From positions 2,114,501 to 2,178,500 of the forward strand of contig JANFOG010000003.1 in the NCBI GenBank assembly GCA_024336345.1: DNA of 64,000 nucleotides, written 5' to 3'. The notes under the pieces are model-generated. The model was not told the DNA's origin. It did no database searches and saw nothing but the letters and a program-made list of their open reading frames with translations. The translations under genes were made by a program, and so were the position numbers. Of this stretch, positions 1-11,687 are shown one piece after another. The number at the start of each line of letters is the position of its first letter. The stretch's first letter is position 1. This stretch comes from Mariannaea sp. PMI_226. Its lineage: Eukaryota; Ascomycota; Sordariomycetes; Hypocreales; Nectriaceae.

Positions 1-1
1 G

Positions 2-522
2 CTGCCCCCGGTCCCCTCCGGCCCGGTTCGAAATGTTCCGAACCTAAACAACTTCAGCGTCGGAAACTGGCCCTCTGTTGCGAACAACCCAACCAATCGA
101 CAGTATCAGCGTGTGGCCCAGAGGCGCATAAACGCTCAGAGGGATCCCATGGACAACTTGCGCCGGGCCATGTCTACTGTGTCAATTGTGGAGGAGCCTC
201 AGGAGCGTCGCCAACCCTCTCGTCACCTTGAGGATCCGTATTTGGTGGGAGAGACGGCTGCTGCGAGAGCTCGTCAAGAGCGAATTGCTCGAGAGCAAGG
301 TAACGATATTCTTGTAGAAGAAGATCGCCAGTGGGACTGGTTCCTGGGTATGCTATTACACCATTTCACGGAAAGGAAAGTCCCATGCTGACCAATAGAA
401 TAGCGCAGATGAGAGACTGGGATGAACGCGACCGAAGCTGGGCTCGGTTCCGTCGCGAGGCTGAGATGAGCTCGCGTAAGAAGCTCCTCCGCCGAATTGG
501 TGGACGTCGACTGATGATGTAA
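2..522 (+). CDS. 3' part of an unrecognised protein-coding gene (partial at window start)
   Basis: The reading frame is open from base 2 and has no start codon here, so the gene begins outside the window. I read two exons, 2-347 and 404-522, joined over a 56-nt intron (348-403). The intron has a GTATGC donor, a TGCTGAC branch-like site near 386 and a TAG acceptor. Splicing restores the frame and gives 154 visible residues ending in a basic tail (RRIGGRRLMM) before TAA. The visible part is hydrophilic and rich in Arg and Glu, with a probable helical stretch (ETAAARARQERIAREQ) followed by a Trp-rich segment (WDWFL, DWDERDRSW). I do not recognise the family and assign no function. There is no signal peptide or membrane segment in the visible part. 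It is convergent with VMA11. Confidence 0.7.
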
Positions 523-1210
523 AACGACATTATCTGTGAACGCGCTGGGACGCTGCGCCTATAAGGCTTGATAAGGTCGAATCTTGACGACTTTGCTGCA
601 TTTGCCCCGGCGTTGATGCTAGACTTTCTTTTTATTTGTTCTTCTCTTTGTTGCTTCTTCTTGGTTATCTTCAGTATTATCGGTTTCATGAATGCTAGCA
701 TATTGGGTGTTCTGCAAGAGATGTTTCTCCCATCTGCATCTGCGTCGCAATGACGTAGGAGTTCTTGGACGGTTTCTCATTCTTTTTCACAGCCACCCAC
801 CATCGAACTCTCTGGGGGATTTATGGTCTTAGTGTCGCGCAATTTCAAATGTTTCACAAATTGGGTAACAATGGACATAGTTAGCTCCTCTCGAAACCAA
901 GGCTTCATCGTCTTCTCTCAGGATCTCAACTCACTGCTCTACCTTGTGATATAGTAGTTCCTAGCCCAAAATGCCGAGTGAAATTAGAATGCCGTTAAAC
1001 TTCCGTCAATTTCTCCCTCTGTTCACTACCTATCACGTTAAAAATACACGGTTCCATAACGCCTAAGTCCGATGCAGTTATTAAGACACATCTCTTCCGC
1101 GCGAAGCGGCTCTTTACATTCCCAGCGTTCAACGAAGCAAAACGCTATTCAGTGGCGGCGCACATACGCCCTTGGTCGACTCAGATCGAATCGAGTGAGG
1201 CTAAAGGAGC
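523..1210. other. Convergent intergenic region
   Basis: This is the space between two convergent genes. It presumably holds both 3' UTRs and polyadenylation sites. A T-rich stretch at about 600-680 follows the first gene. I see no further coding potential, RNA gene or repeat. Confidence 0.6.
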
Positions 1211-1996
1211 TTAGCCCTTGCTCTTGGTGTTGAGGATCAGGGCAACAATAAGGCTATCTGACCGTTAGATTGTCAATCATCCAGGTTCAAGGTGGTGGAC
1301 ATACCCATAAAGACCCAATACTTCGCCGAAAATAAGGATTAGAACCATGCCAACGAAGATTCTGGACTGTTCCATGTAGGCACGAACACCAGTGTCGCCT
1401 ACAATACCGATACAGTAACCAGCAGCAAGGCCAGTCATGCCAACAGCAATGCCACATCCGAGATGCAAGAAACCCCTGTGTTATATTAGCAAAATGGACT
1501 CTCCCTCCTAGACATCTTCATATCGTAAACGTACGTGAACAAGCTGTAGCTCTGGGTCGAAGGGGGAGCCAAGTCCTCCGCGATCAGGACGGAAATGACG
1601 AGAGAATAGACGGCGATGATACCGGACATAACGACGGGGATCAAGCACTATGTTGAAGGTTAGACGAGGATTCGATAATGGTGCTGGTCCAGACGGTAGG
1701 TACCTTCATGATAAGGTCGGGTCGAAAGGTGCCGACACCGGCAATGCCGATGCCAGACTTTGCGGTTCCATACGCTGCGCCGATAGCTATTCCAATCGTT
1801 CAGTATAAAAGTTTCGATGATTTGAGTCGGCGAAAGTGGGTGATAACATACATCCAAAGACCATCGCAGCTGCAATGCCGCCCTACATATGAAGGTATCA
1901 ACAATCCGCGTCGTCCGCGCCTCGCATTTTCCAGAATGAACTTACCATCCCAATGAAGGGCGCAAATTTGGGAGCAATCTCTGATGAGTCGGCCAT
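1211..1996 (-). CDS. VMA11: V-type proton ATPase proteolipid subunit c' (Vma11)
   Basis: This is a small proteolipid of the V0 rotor ring of the vacuolar proton pump, in the vacuolar, Golgi and endosomal membranes. The six exons, in transcript order, are 1996-1946, 1882-1852, 1786-1704, 1647-1535, 1475-1305 and 1253-1211, and they encode 163 aa, the usual size. The protein has four hydrophobic helices. The proton-carrying Glu of helix 4 is E144 in [11 protein letters not shown]. The [15 protein letters not shown] segment and the NTKSKG end match the fungal-specific c' form better than subunit c (from family knowledge). All five introns have GT-AG borders and keep phase. The start ATG sits in CACCATGG. 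The second exon is only 31 nt, so automatic gene callers could easily miss it. A TCACGTGAC element lies 183 nt upstream. Confidence 0.95.
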
Positions 1997-4163
1997 GGTG
2001 AAGGAGCGACCGCCGAACTGAAGCGGGAGCGGCGAAATGAGGTGGACTTTGATGTCGTTGGAAGCTTTGGAGATGATGTAGCCCCAGCCAGGCTTCCAGG
2101 AATCGCTCTACCAAGCTTGAGACTGGTAAGCTTGAAGGCGCAGCAGCCAATCAGAAGCTTGATGCTCCTGCGCGGTAATCACGTGACTATACTGACCGCG
2201 TCACCCTTATGATTGGCTCCCTTTTGTGGATATTCTACCAAAAGAGTTGCGACGTGCTTTTTGGCGGATATCAAAAGTATATTTTTGAGACGAGGAAAGG
2301 CGTGTTGTTTTGCACATTGGTCGTAGAAGCCTCCAACACCAAACCCTTCATACGTGTATCTAGGTAAGGACCGTAAGACTATAAAAGGCAGCAGAGAAGG
2401 ATTGTATTCGATCAGTATGTGATCTATTCTAGCAGTAAGAATACAATAAAGCATAGATTGGGATAAATAGGCAAACGACAAGAATCCAACAAGGTATCCA
2501 AAGGGCGACGAAGGGTAGTCTGCCAGGGAGGTGGGAGATTTCTTGAACCCCCCTTATTGTGTACCTATTCTTAGGTACAGACATTCTTCCATCCACTTGG
2601 AGATGGCACAAACACAAGGCACCCTAGTAGATAGCGAAGTTGGAAGGGGTAAAAGGTACCTCTCCTTGGATTGCTCATATGGAGAAGGGCACTACTACTA
2701 CGACGTAGGTACATCATATATTATTTGGGTTCCCTCCCGTTGTCAGAGCAGAACAAAGGATCCATATGATCCCTAGTAAGTTGAGCCAGGGATTTCCCTT
2801 TAGAAGTCATTATCTGTGAAGATGTACCTCTAGTAGGAAGAATAATACATGTCCATGCGTTGATGGAAAGAAGACCTTACAATAGTCCAGCTGCTGTGCG
2901 ACAACAGAGTTCCATACTTGATTTGCTAATGCCGTACCTTACCAGACAGGTAGGTACAGAGTAATTTTAGCCCAGTGCCATATCCGTGCTATCCATTCCA
3001 GGTAACTTATGGAAACCTATAACCCGTCCTCGCACTGCCAGCCTCAGCCTACGCCTGCAGCAACCTACACATTATCTGGTACCTATCCAAAAGGTAATTG
3101 CACTACCTAGGTATGAACACTACCTAAGGTACGGACGCACATACCTACGTGCCGAACCCAAAGAAACCGGTGTACTTAGTAACCAACCTTACCGTCAGCC
3201 AGTCAACCAACGAAAGACACCCCTTGGCCCAGATGCCGCTCTTTGACCAGTGGGCCTCCCACTGGTGAATCACCGTCAAGCCCCCCCGGCTCTCTTCCAT
3301 AGACAGGCCTTGCATTGACACCCGCTGCCTAGGGAGATAGGTAGGTACCTTACCCACCGAAGAGCCACCGCCTGTGCCGGCTTGTGCCTGTAGCTCTCCC
3401 ACACAGGTCCAGCAGGCCCTGCCACACTGGCACCCAACCCGACAGTCCAAAAAAGCCAGTAACTCTCGGGCCCGTTTGACGTGCGGGCGGACGTGGACGT
3501 GGCCGTCAACGTTGGGTGGATCCTCTGCATTTTGCTTTTGCTCTCCTCTGCTCTGCTTGCTCCGTGCTCAGGCTGTGCGTACTGGTCCGGCCTGGTTTGG
3601 TCCTGCTTCAGTACTTACGTGGATAGTGAACCTTTCACCCTCTCGGATTCATCCCAAACAGGGCCACACAAAACGTCGACTCTTGCGACCGCCCATTGCT
3701 CGGCGTCTTCCTCTTCTTGTCCTGGCCGGCCCGACAAGCCCCTGCCCAGACTCGACTGGCTAGCTATTTGCTTTTTTTCAATAGCCATCGAGCAAGCCAA
3801 CTTTATCTTTACCAGCCGACAACGTCCGCTTGGGCACAAATCCAGCTGGTCTCCCTGAACCACTGCCTCCTTTGACAGCTACAACTCTGTGGCAAGCTTC
3901 TGCGACGACAACAACACGGAAATCGCGCATTCGCCGTTGCCTGGATCCCAATAAAGGGGCCGTGTTGAGGTCGACTGACGGCGGCGCATCCGTCGACGTC
4001 GGCGTCTGATCCGGCCTTCGACCATTTTGGCCTTGATCTAGGCTTCTTCATCGGTTTGTTCCCCCTCCCCCCTTGCTACAGGACTCTCCCTCGGTCCTCT
4101 ATTGCCTCACAGTCCTCCTAATCCATTTTCTTTCCGATGTAGAGGCCTTAGGAACCCGTCGCC
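1997..4163. other. Divergent intergenic region between VMA11 and ROM2
   Basis: About 2.2 kb carrying the promoters of both divergent genes. The VMA11 side has CCAAT boxes (2147-2151 on +, 2212-2216 on -) and a CACGTG core. The middle (about 2330-3360) is dotted with short TACCTA/GGTACC/AGGTAGGTA words. The part before ROM2 (about 3500-4160) is pyrimidine-rich and probably a transcribed leader. The short ORFs here show no family resemblance. Confidence 0.55.
2147..2216 (-). promoter_or_regulatory. CCAAT boxes and TCACGTGAC (CLEAR/E-box-like) element upstream of VMA11
   Basis: The sequence TCACGTGAC is at 2179-2187, about 183 nt upstream of the VMA11 start. It contains the palindromic bHLH site CACGTG. 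CCAAT boxes flank it at 2147-2151 (+) and 2212-2216 (reverse). In animals GTCACGTGAC is the CLEAR element that controls V-ATPase and lysosomal genes. Fungal bHLH factors of the Cbf1/Pho4 type also bind CACGTG. A regulatory role here is inferred from position only. Confidence 0.35.
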
Positions 4164-7100
4164 ATGGCCGACTACGGCTACGACCCCCGCGGAGCTCCCC
4201 AACGCGGACCACCTCGGGGTAGTTACGGAGATCGAGGTGGTTATGGCGATTCCAACAACAATTACCAGCGAGATGCCGCCTTCTCCAACATTTTTGGTGC
4301 TGCTCCGCCTCCGGGCAGGTCTCAGACCATGACATCCTCCTCGATGCCTCCTCAAATGAGGGAGCAAGGCCGAACCCAAACCATGTCGTCGACTTCTTCC
4401 GGCATGCAACGGATGCCACCACAGCGCCCTCCCCCTGGTCATTACCCTGAACGCGATCCCACGAGAACTCGAACGATCGATTCCAGCATGGGCAACGGCT
4501 ACTATCCTCAGCACCGGTCGGCGTCTGGTGGCCAGCATATTCCACCCTATATGCAGCAGGGACATCCTCCACCACAAAGGCGTCCTTTCCCTGGAGGGCC
4601 CGGGGGGCCGGCACCTCAACGAATGGACCAGCGAGGCCCCCCACCGCAGGCACAGAGCTCAAGAACTCCTTCCCAGCGTTTTTACCAGGGAGGACCAGCT
4701 CCAGCGATGAATAGCGATCCTTACAGATCACAATCTCTGGCATCGGCTCCCCGACCTCAGATATATCACCCGCCTCCGAACACTTATTCCCAGGCTCCTG
4801 CAAACCAGATGCGGCAGGCCCCCTATGCCCATCAGAGCTCAGCAAGGACGACCGCTCAGGGCAGAATCGTCCCTGAACGCCATGAGGAGCGAGCCATGTC
4901 AATGACGGGCTCATTCCCCCCACAAGACCGAGATCCTCATCAGACTATGAGCGGGCGAGTCATCCCCAACCGAAGGGAGGTGCCAGCAGCAAATGGCTAC
5001 CCAGTCGCCAATAATACCTACGGTAATGTCCCGGGGGCGCAGACTCGAACCGCCAGTATGGCATCTTCAAACGGAGGTAGCGACCATGGAAGGACAATGT
5101 CGATGGCATCCACTGTGGCACCAACTATTGCAGAATCGGACACGTCTACTCTTGTCCAACGACCTAGTAGAAGCAAGTCGATTGAGAGCGAACGACCCCC
5201 AACTGCAACCAAAATCAGGCCGCCCTTAGTCTACCCAGCCCTGATCTCACGAGTTGCAGAATGCTTCCGCCGTAAGATCATCGTTGGTGACCGGACGAAG
5301 AACGAACTGACCTACAAGAATGCTTTCAGTGGTTCTGAGGCTGTCGATGTACTCTCATATATAATCAGGACAACGGACCGAAATCTGGCCCTCCTTCTCG
5401 GTCGAGCACTGGATGCACAGAAGTTCTTCCACGATGTTACATACGAACACCGGTTACGAGACTCACAGTCGGAAATGTATCAGTTCAAGGAGACCTTGAT
5501 GGACGAGCCGGAGGATGCACCTGCTGTCAATGGTGTTTTCGTACTCCTTTCCGAATGCTACTCGCCCACTTGTACAAGGGATCAACTCTGCTACTCCATC
5601 GCTTGCCCTCGACGACTAGAGCAGGTTTCTAGGTTGAACTTGAAGATCAACCCTGGTCTGCGGAAAGAGGATTCTGCCAACGTCAACGATGACGAGGCTG
5701 ATCAGACAGATGAGCAGAAGCTCTGGATCAACTCAGTGCCCAAGGAGATTGCTGATAAAGTGGACGAGCGTGAGAAGAAAAGACAGGAGGTTATTTCCGA
5801 GATCTTCTATACTGAGCGAGATTTCGTCAAAGACCTGGAATATCTCCGCGATTTCTGGATCCTGCCCTTGCGGTCTAAGGCTTCCCCTATTCCAGTACAA
5901 CGTCGGGACAAGGTTGTAAAGGGTATATTCAGCAATATCATTGACCACCCAAGCATCCATACAGTTTCCTCCCGTTTCGCCTCAGCTTTGACTGCCCGAC
6001 AACAAAAGGAGCCCATCGTTCACAACATTGGCGATATCTTCCTCGATTCCGTCCCGCAATTCGAACCCTTCATCTGGTATGGCTCCAAGCAGTTGGAAGG
6101 AAAATTCGAGTTTGAGAACGAGAGGTCAATCAATCCATATTTTGCCAAATTTGTAGATGAGATTGAACGACGCAAGGAATCGAGAAAGCTGGAACTGAAT
6201 GGTTATCTTACCAAGCCAACCACCCGTCTTGCACGATACCCTCTCCTCCTAGAAAACGTCCTGAAGTACACTGAAGATGGAAATCCTGACAAAGAAGATA
6301 TTCCGAAGGTCTTGACAATCATTCGAGATCTTCTTGGACGAGTCAATGCGGAGTCTGGAAAGGCTGAAAACAGGTTCAACCTCAGAAGGCTTCACGAACA
6401 GTTGCGCTTCAGACCCAATGAGAGAGTTGATTTGAAGCTCACGGAGGATGGTCGAGAACTGGTCTTCAAGAGTCAGCTGAAAAAGAGCCCAACTGATCCT
6501 CTAGAGATCACAGCATTCCTCTTTGATCACGCAGTGTTGTTGGTCCGCATCAAGCAGGCAGGCAAAAATGAGGAAATCAAGGCATACAGGCGACCAATTC
6601 CTCTTGAACTGCTTGCCATCAAGGAAATGGAGGAAGTCATACCCAATGCTAGCTCGGTGAAGCGTTCTTCATCGAGCTTGCTTCCGGCATTACGAAATAA
6701 TGCGGACAACGCCAAGAGAAACGAAGGTTGGCCCATCACGTTCCGCCATTTGGGTAAGGCCGGATACGAGTTGCCGCTGTATGCAGCAAACCAAGCGGCA
6801 CGGAAGAAGTGGCTCGAGTTCATTGACACTGCACAGCAACGCCTACGAGCTCGTGCAGACTTCATTAACACGACCATTATCTCAAGCAACTTCTTTGCTG
6901 GAACCAACCGCGTTAACTGCGTCACACCGTTCGACGGTGGCCGCAAGCTGCTCTACGGTACAGACAATGGTGTCTATCTGTCTGACCGTAAGAACAAGGA
7001 TCAGGTTCCCAGAAGAGTGCTGGAGACGGCATCCGTTACGCAGATTGATATTCTTGAGGAATACCAGCTGCTGCTCGTGCTTTCGAATAAGACGCTTCAG

Positions 7101-7991
7101 TCATACCCGCTGGCAGCTCTCAATCCCGACGAACAAGCCCTCTCCAGGAGACCAAAGAAGATTCAGAATCACTGCAGCTTCTTCAAGACGGGTATTTGCC
7201 TGGGACGCCACCTTGTGTGCTGCGTGAAATCCTCCACTCTATCAACCACAATCAAGGTGTTTGAGCCCAACGACGCGATGACCAAGGCCAAGAAGCAGAA
7301 GGGTCTCGGTAAGTTCATGTCCAGCGGCCATGATGAGCTCAAGCCCTTCAAAGAGTTTTATATTCCTACCGAATCGTCATCAGTCCACTTCCTGAAGTCA
7401 AAGCTGTGTGTTGCTTGCGCCAGGGGCTTTGAGGTGGTGTCTCTCGAGACGCTGGAGACCCAGTCACTCCTTGACCAGGCTGATACATCGCTCGACTTCG
7501 TTGCTCGCAAGGAAGGTGTCAGGCCGATTCACATTGAACGCCTTAACGGAGAGTTCTTGCTGAACTATTCGGAGTTCTCATTCTTTGTCAACCGCAACGG
7601 CTGGCGGGCTCGGCCAGAATGGCGGATTGACTGGGAGGGCACTCCTCAGAGCTTTGCGCTCAGCTATCCCTGGATTCTTGCATTCGAACCGAACTTTATC
7701 GAATTGCGCAACATGGAGAATGGTGCAGTTCACATTGTACCTCGCAAGAACATTCGCATGCTACATAGTAGTACGCATGAGGTAAGTTTGAGAGAAATAT
7801 GCAGCGTTGCTGCTGTCAACAGAAGTATTCTTCATTTTGGGTAGCTAACATGCAGTCAGATTCTATTTGCACACGAGGATGAGAAGGGAGACGACGTCAT
7901 CGAGTCCATCGACTTCTGGAAATCCAACAGAAAGTCGGAAATGTTCCAGGGGCCAAGCGCGGTGCAAAGTCATGGAGCCCAGCGCCCATAA
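4164..7991 (+). CDS. ROM2: Rho guanine nucleotide exchange factor, Rom2 type (DEP-DH-PH-CNH)
   Basis: This protein activates Rho1-type GTPases at the plasma membrane in the cell wall integrity pathway. The exons are 4164-7781 and 7860-7991, encoding 1249 aa. The 78-nt intron has a GTAAGT donor and the acceptor CAG before ATTCTATT. An upstream CAG at 7855 would lead to an early stop. Residues 1-350 are a low-complexity Gln/Pro/Arg/Ser region with repeated RTxTM/RSQTM-like motifs, which are possible phosphosites. A DEP-like domain is at about 352-447 and is followed by a Cys-rich segment typical of fungal Rom2 (ECYSPTCTRDQLCYSIACPR). The DH domain (about 543-737) contains YTERDFVKDL and LTKPTTRLARYPLLL. 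The PH domain is about 755-892 and the CNH domain about 905-1225. The start lies in GCCATGG. The length and domain order are normal for the family, and nothing is missing. Confidence 0.95.
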
Positions 7992-9027
7992 CGTCGGAAA
8001 GCCCAAGGCATCCAAGAAACGCAGTCAATAGACCAGAACCTTTTCTAGGAAACAGCACAGTTTTACATCACTCAGTAGCACGGCATCGCCTTACCTACTG
8101 CCCAGGTGCGGTTGGCGAGTGAATCGAATCGTCATCAGGAAAAGCGAAAAAATCTCTTGAAGCGAAAGTATTTGTTTTCCATTTTGTGCTGGTACTTATT
8201 CTGATCTCTGAAGTATCCTGGGAAAGGGGAAGGGAGACGAAAGAAGAGGAGAAATCTATACATTGTCAAGGTTGTGGCCAACCAAGGAAATCTCAACAAG
8301 CGCTTCTGAGAGAAAATTGGGATGGTAATTTATCTTTTTTTATATCTCCTTTTCTTTTACCGTTCTTTTATTTTCATGCCATCTTGGCTGTTGCTGTTAT
8401 ACACATCTGGTACAGATTCATAGTCGAGGTTTCTGCGTTTTTGATCTGCAAAGGGGGGTTGGGAGACACTGGAGGATCCATAGTGATGAGCGAGCGGATG
8501 TGTTCTTCTTGAGATGACGTTGGGATGTATATGGACACAAAAAAACAAGAGATTGGAGCTTGGAGCTGTAAGCTTGTACTCTGGCAGAATAAGCGTTGTT
8601 GGGCATGGCGGAGCGGGCAAGCTGCAACTGAAGCTAGAAGCCGTGGCTTGAGGGTATTTTTTTGTGATGGAGCGTTTTTTGAGAGAAATTAATGGGGAGG
8701 TTTATCGATACTGCGCGCAAATCCATTGACAGACCAACATATGAGAGCGGTTGTTATTACTCTTTTGGCCCCTTTATTCTCGTTACCTTTTTCTGGGAGG
8801 TTTCTTGTCTTTTGTTTCTTTTGCATTTGGTTTGGCTAAGGGACAGCTGTTGTCCCGCATCATGGTGTTTTTTTGTTTCTTCTAAAACTATTTTTATGGG
8901 ACTGACGACGCCGGAAGTGACTTAGAAAAGAAGAGACTGCAATGTGGTAACTATCATCCAAGACTTGAGAGCTGCCGTGCCAGATGTTATCCATGTAGGC
9001 AAGCCAGGGATCCCTTCCTCCCACCCC
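7992..9027. other. Convergent intergenic region
   Basis: This is the space between the ROM2 stop and the stop of the Rad51-like gene. It contains T-rich tracts (about 8330-8370 and 8770-8900) consistent with 3' UTRs on both strands. I find no gene, RNA or repeat family here. Confidence 0.6.
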
Positions 9028-10487
9028 TTAGGTCTTCAAGACCACGTCCTTGACCCTTCCACCCTCAACGTTGAGCGCTGTCCACCTCTGTTCGCGGTTC
9101 CTCCTTGGTCCCCTGGTTCCCTCCCAAAATCCCATCTGGTCGAAAAGAACCTCGGTCACCCAGATAGCACTCCTAGCCGTAGTGCCATGTTGCAGCGCCG
9201 CCTCCGTAGCTTCTGTGTCGCCGTCGTCGCCGCTGCTGCCGTTCCACGGAAGCCGCGTGCAGAGCAGGTGCATATCGAGTAGTTGTGCAAAAACGAGCCC
9301 GAAACTTGGTTTGTTCCGCCGTGGCCAGGCTACAGATCCTGCGTAGCCTGGCGGGGGAGGCGGGTTGAAGATGGAACGTAGTGTGGGATCAAGAGCATGG
9401 TGCTTCTTCGAGCCTCTTGGCTGTAGAGCGTGTTCTGGCGGCGGAGGAGGTGGTGGCGGTGGCGCTGCTGCTGTTGTTGTTGATGTTGCAGCCGTGGACA
9501 AGTTGATGTTGGGGTGTGCGGAGGTGGACGTGGAGTTGAGGAGCAAGATGAGGGGCTGTGAAGACAGATTGCGAGAGAGATCTCGGATGTGAGCGCCGAC
9601 GAGGTGCAGGGCATCGTGGGCGGCTGACTTCTCACGGTGAGTGAAGAGGCCGGTAAGCAGGGAGGAGAAGTGAGTGGCGATGATGATGTCTGGGAGTTGG
9701 GGCCGCGATGGCTTCGGCGACGGCTTCCGCTGAGGCTCGACCTCGGGTGACGGAGAGAGGAGCTCGTCATCCTCGTCTTGGCTGTCCGCAATCTCCTCAA
9801 TCTCAATATCCTTCTTCTCCTGCTCCTGCTGCTGCTGCTTCTCTTTCGTCATCATCTTCTCCTCTGTGTTTCCTCTGGCTTCCGCAGGCTCATTCTCATC
9901 CGCCACTGGACGATCCAGATCAGCCAACACCTCCCACAGCCCATCCAAATCAAACACGCATGACAGCATCACCCTCTCCAGGCACTCCCTGGTCTTCTTA
10001 GCCGCGGCATCCGCATCAGTTATCCCTCTAACCCTCAGCTCGGCCCGGACAGCCTCCCTCAACACGCCGAGAATTGCGACAGCAGGCTTTGGTGTGACAA
10101 TCAAGCCGCTGGTGACACGCTCGTCGCTACAGAGCGCATGGGCAAGAGTTTGGAGTCCGAGCTAATAGAATCATTCTGACAATTAGCAGTTTGTCCGCTT
10201 TCAAAAAGAGAAGAGGAAAAAAGGCATCATCTTTCTCCCCTTTTTTTGGTCTTCCCTCGCTCACCTACCTGTACGCCCACCTCCTCGTCCTCCGCACTCA
10301 AGCCCACGACGCTTCCCCGCTCCAGCCCACCCAGCAGAACGTATTGGTCCAGCTTGGGGCACCCTGTTCGACAGAGACCAAGGGCAACAGCCGCATCACG
10401 GCGCTTGGTTTCTCTTTCGGCCAGAACAGACGCTGGAATCGGTTCGATTGAGAAGTGGGAGCTTGCCTGTGAGGGAGGCAGCTCCAT
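9028..10487 (-). CDS. Divergent RecA/Rad51-fold protein with degenerate Walker motifs
   Basis: The exons are 10487-10269 and 10161-9028 (GTAGGT donor, TTAG acceptor), encoding 450 aa. The order of segments follows a RecA/Rad51-paralogue core. First comes RTGCPKLDQY...GGLERGSVVGL, where RecA proteins enter Walker A. Next is a Walker B-like strand (DIIIATHFSSLL, about 231-245). Then comes HIRDLSRNLSSQPLILLLNSTS, like the strand after Walker B, and KPSFGLVFAQLLDMHLLCTRLP (about 357-378), like the KPALGLxWAxxxxxRLLL signature. Residues 62-73 (GLSAEDEEVGVQ) replace GxxxxGK(S/T), so Lys and Ser/Thr are absent, and the Walker B Asp is absent too. ATP hydrolysis is therefore unlikely. An acidic SQDEDDELLSPSP segment and poly-Thr/Ala/Pro tracts interrupt the core. 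A role in homologous recombination, as for the non-catalytic Shu-type paralogues Csm2 and Psy3, is inference. I cannot say which paralogue this is. Confidence 0.75.
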
Positions 10488-11687
10488 ATCGATTGGTGGA
10501 GTTGCTGGCGAATGGTGTAAGCAATTAAAACTTTGGGGGGAGATTGGTTCGACAAGACACCTACCAGATATCGTGTGTCTAAATGGATGTTGTCACGCTG
10601 CCGCGAAGGAATCTTGAATAATGAGACACTCTTGGTTCCTTAGCCAGCCAATAGGTAATGTAGCAAAAAAGTCATGTCGTCAACTCAACTCAGGGCATAT
10701 GTAATCTTGTAAGCCATTATTTCTTACCTTTGACACGGCCTAATAAGCTAGGTAGTATATCTATCGATAACGTACTAACAATCTCTAGGTAGCTGTAAAC
10801 TAACCAGGTGGTACAAACTTGAGATGTTGGTTGATATTAGATAGGTAGGTAAGATGGGTAGTCTGATAGTTACTGTCACTAACCGATGGGACAATAGGCA
10901 GCCATAGTCAAAAGGCAATAAATAACTTCGCGTCGTCTTCTCTCTTCATTTCCATACCCACTAATTATTAATGGCATCACGCGAGCTCACAGTCGCTCCA
11001 CACCATTGTACCTCTGAAGATGGCTAAAATTGCCTACCTATACCACACGCCACAGTCACAGCCAATGCAACCAGGAAACAAACCATCACCTCAGATTCAC
11101 AAAAAAAAAAAAGGTAACATAACATAGGCTAGGTATTGTATTGGTGCTAGAGGAGCAACCCAAAGTCTCGATAACAAGAAACGTACAAAAAGCTTTAACC
11201 ATCGCACTCCTCATCCACCCATCATCTTCAAGTCATTCCTCCATTACATGGGTATTCGGAGTTCATCCTGGGGAATTCAGCCTCTTCAGTCTCCAATTTA
11301 ACGCTTTTTGAGCTCGGCATATTTCACATAGCCCCTGGCTCCGTCCCATGATGCCATTCATTCCATCTGCTGGTACAATGCTCTTTGCCTGCCTCCGGGT
11401 CCTTTTATGCTAATTACAGCGGCAAGATTCCTTCTCGATCCTGCACGCACTGAGTCCCCTCCTGTGTCCTCTTAGACTTTGGGTTCATCACAAAGGAAAC
11501 ACTCTTCCTCTTGAAGGGAGGAGCATGCTGTATTATTCGGCCCTGTTGTAGGAACCATATTCTCTTGATTTCGATCCGACATGTTTGCTTTATGCTGCAT
11601 GGCGCAGTTCCCAGCGCGTGGCATGGGCTCGCCCTTCAAACGGGAACCTCGTCTCTTCTCCGACAGACGTCGTGCACTCAATTTCCA
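10488..11687. other. Intergenic region between PAL1 (3' side) and the Rad51-like gene (5' side)
   Basis: Both neighbours are on the minus strand. The stretch presumably holds the promoter of the Rad51-like gene and the PAL1 3' UTR. About 10740-10860 is rich in CTAGGTAG/ATAGGTAGGTAAG words. An A-run is at 11101-11112. I see no coding sequence of its own. Confidence 0.55.

Noticed and set aside
1211..1996. Calling this gene V-ATPase subunit c (Vma3) instead of c' (Vma11)
   Set aside because: The [13 protein letters not shown] and LNTKSKG segments and the PDLIMKCLIPVVM loop fit the fungal c' form. Subunit c usually reads RGTAQQPRLFVGM there.
4099..4923. 274-codon minus-strand ORF over the start of ROM2
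   Set aside because: It is antisense to the low-complexity N terminus of ROM2. The composition follows the sense strand, and there is no family resemblance.
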